Shown: one piece after another, positions 5,623 through 6,525 of the stretch
Layout of the letters: each line of letters begins with the position of its first letter
How positions within the stretch are numbered: position 1 is the first letter of the stretch
From: Acidobacteriota bacterium
Lineage (GTDB): Bacteria > Acidobacteriota > Terriglobia > Bryobacterales > Bryobacteraceae
NCBI GenBank assembly: GCA_026394095.1
Contig: JAPKYY010000240.1
Location: 1 to 6,525, forward strand
DNA: 6,525 bases
Direction: 5' to 3'
The notes under the pieces: generated by a model
What the model was told of the DNA's origin: nothing
The model's database searches: none
What the model saw: only the letters and a program-made list of their open reading frames with translations
Program-made: the position numbers and the translations under genes

Positions 5623-6525
5623 CTAGAGCAGTCCTTCGCTCTGCATCAGTTCGGCATTGAGCACGGCAGCACCTGCTGCACCTCGAATGGTGTTGTGCCC
5701 GAGGCAGACAAACTTCCAGTCGAAGATGGAGCAGGGCCGCAAGCGTCCCATGAAGACGGTCATGCCGCCATCTCGCGGTCCGTCACGACGGGGCTGCGGG
5801 CGGTTGTCTTCGGTCATATACACAAGGGGTACGGGAGGTGCGCTGGGCAGATTCCGCTGCTGCGGCAGGCCGCGGAAGGATTGGATCGCTTTGAGCAATT
5901 CTTCCTTGCTCGGCTTCTGTTCGAGCTCAACGCTTACCGTCAGCATGTGCCCGTCAATCACCGGCACACGGTTGCAATGCGCGCTCACCTTTGCATCGAG
6001 ATCCTGAACCAAACCGTTCTTGAAATCACCCAGAATCTTGAGCGGCTCTTCTTCCACTTTCGGTTCTTCGCCGCCGATGTAGGGGATCACGTTACCGAGG
6101 ATGTCCATCGAGGCAACGCCCGGATATCCAGCGCCGCTTACGGCCTGCATGCTGGTGGTGATGAACTTCTTGATGCCGTACTGCTTAAACGGAGCAAGAG
6201 CCATAGCCAACGGAACAGCGACGCAGTTGGGATTGGTGACAATTGCGCCCTTCCAGCCGCGCTTCTTGCGCTGGATCTCGATCAGCCCGAGATGATCGGC
6301 ATTGACCTCCGGCACAAGCAGAGGAACGTCGGCTTCCATGCGGAAGTTCTTCGAGTTCGATACTACGATATGGCCGGCTTCAGCAAAGGCCTGTTCGATC
6401 TCGGTCGCAACACTAGCGTCCAACGATGAAAAAACAAGCTTGGGTGCGTTGCCTGGCTTGCACTCGCTCACCGTCAGGTTGGCAACGCTTTCCGGCATTA
6501 CGCCATCCAGTCGCCAGCTAGTGGC
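5623..6525 (-). CDS. asd: Aspartate-semialdehyde dehydrogenase, archaeal/eukaryotic type, 5' partial
   Basis: Reduces aspartyl phosphate to aspartate semialdehyde with NADPH. The frame is open to the right edge of the window: the last 27 nt translate as ATSWRLDGV directly before MPESVA, so the ATG at 6498 is internal and not the start. About 300 residues are visible; relatives are near 350, so the N-terminal nucleotide-binding motif is outside the window. Visible signatures are VTNPNC with the catalytic Cys codon at 6223-6225, the block QAVSGAGYPGVASMDILGNV followed by IPYIGGEE, the motif CNRVPVIDGH with the active-site His codon at 5947-5949, and FVCLGHNTIRGAAGA near the C-terminus. These belong to the archaeal/fungal-like subfamily rather than the E. 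coli type. It is the first visible gene of the operon and ends 4 nt before lysC. Confidence 0.95.
   Translation of the reverse strand, partial: ATSWRLDGVMPESVANLTVSECKPGNAPKLVFSSLDASVATEIEQAFAEAGHIVVSNSKNFRMEADVPLLVPEVNADHLGLIEIQRKKRGWKGAIVTNPNCVAVPLAMALAPFKQYGIKKFITTSMQAVSGAGYPGVASMDILGNVIPYIGGEEPKVEEEPLKILGDFKNGLVQDLDAKVSAHCNRVPVIDGHMLTVSVELEQKPSKEELLKAIQSFRGLPQQRNLPSAPPVPLVYMTEDNRPQPRRDGPRDGGMTVFMGRLRPCSIFDWKFVCLGHNTIRGAAGAAVLNAELMQSEGLL
5632..5636 (-). promoter_or_regulatory. Weak, distant SD-like motif before lysC
   Basis: AAGGA in the last asd codons lies 13 nt before the lysC ATG, further than the usual 5-9 nt. It is the only candidate. With the 4-nt gap to asd, it points to termination-reinitiation for lysC translation. 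Confidence 0.3.

Larger units (their letters stand above)
851..6525 (-). other. Lysine/DAP biosynthesis operon asd-lysC-dapB-dapA-dapD-propeller
   Basis: All six genes share one strand, with junctions of +4, -4, +10, -1 and +2 nt, leaving no room for internal promoters outside coding sequence. The five enzymes give the path from aspartate to N-succinyl-2-amino-6-ketopimelate. The 5' end, promoter and any lysine riboswitch lie beyond 6525. A nested hairpin at 786-859 marks the likely 3' end. That they form one transcript is inferred from spacing. Confidence 0.85.

Noticed and set aside
5428..6429. A 333-codon open frame on the plus strand across asd and the start of lysC
   Set aside because: It lies antisense to two genes with full family signatures, its translation shows no recognisable domain, and long antisense frames are common opposite GC-rich coding sequence.
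6496..6498. ATG at 6498 as the asd start
   Set aside because: The frame continues open to the window edge with family-like residues (ATSWRLDGV), and the nucleotide-binding N-terminus would otherwise be missing.

Overview
The window is a compact block of bacterial chromosome. Six minus-strand genes, read from the right edge toward position 851, form one apparent operon. A single unrelated plus-strand gene (87-686) converges on it from the left. The best taxonomic guess is Acidobacteriota. This is inferred from the type of the plus-strand protein (an N-terminal motif of the form RANAxxxTGPxTxxGKxxxSLNAxKHG, which I associate with multicopy uncharacterised proteins of Acidobacteriota and a few neighbouring phyla), a TolB-like propeller with a signal peptide ending LFGQA, and a Bacteroidetes-like DapD beside an archaeal/eukaryotic-type Asd. 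No rRNA or other phylogenetic marker is present, so the assignment is tentative.

The operon, in transcription order, is asd (5' end outside the window, 6525-5623), lysC (5618-4296), dapB (4299-3610), dapA (3599-2727), dapD (2727-1891) and a secreted PD40/TolB-like beta-propeller (1888-851). Junctions are very tight: 4-nt gap, 4-nt ATGA overlap, 10-nt gap, 1-nt TAATG overlap and 2-nt gap. The five enzymes cover five consecutive steps from L-aspartate to N-succinyl-2-amino-6-ketopimelate: LysC phosphorylates aspartate, Asd makes aspartate semialdehyde, DapA condenses it with pyruvate, DapB reduces the product, and DapD succinylates tetrahydrodipicolinate. The products feed meso-diaminopimelate (peptidoglycan) and lysine; aspartate semialdehyde also feeds threonine and methionine. 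The later genes (dapC, dapE, dapF, lysA) are not in this window. LysC has the tandem ACT domains of a lysine-regulated aspartokinase, so feedback control probably acts at the first step. Any operon promoter or lysine riboswitch would lie beyond the right edge.

The last gene of the operon is the odd one: an exported propeller of unknown role, only 2 nt behind dapD, with its ribosome-binding site inside the dapD coding end.

The left part holds the 199-aa hypothetical protein on the plus strand and a 164-nt convergent intergenic region. That region contains a nested inverted repeat (786-859) that may form a long hairpin at the operon end. There is no gene-free stretch over 300 nt. I see no mobile element, CRISPR array, tRNA or rRNA. 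The window looks like ordinary core metabolism plus two poorly understood proteins, and I did not find convincing evidence of a wholly new system.
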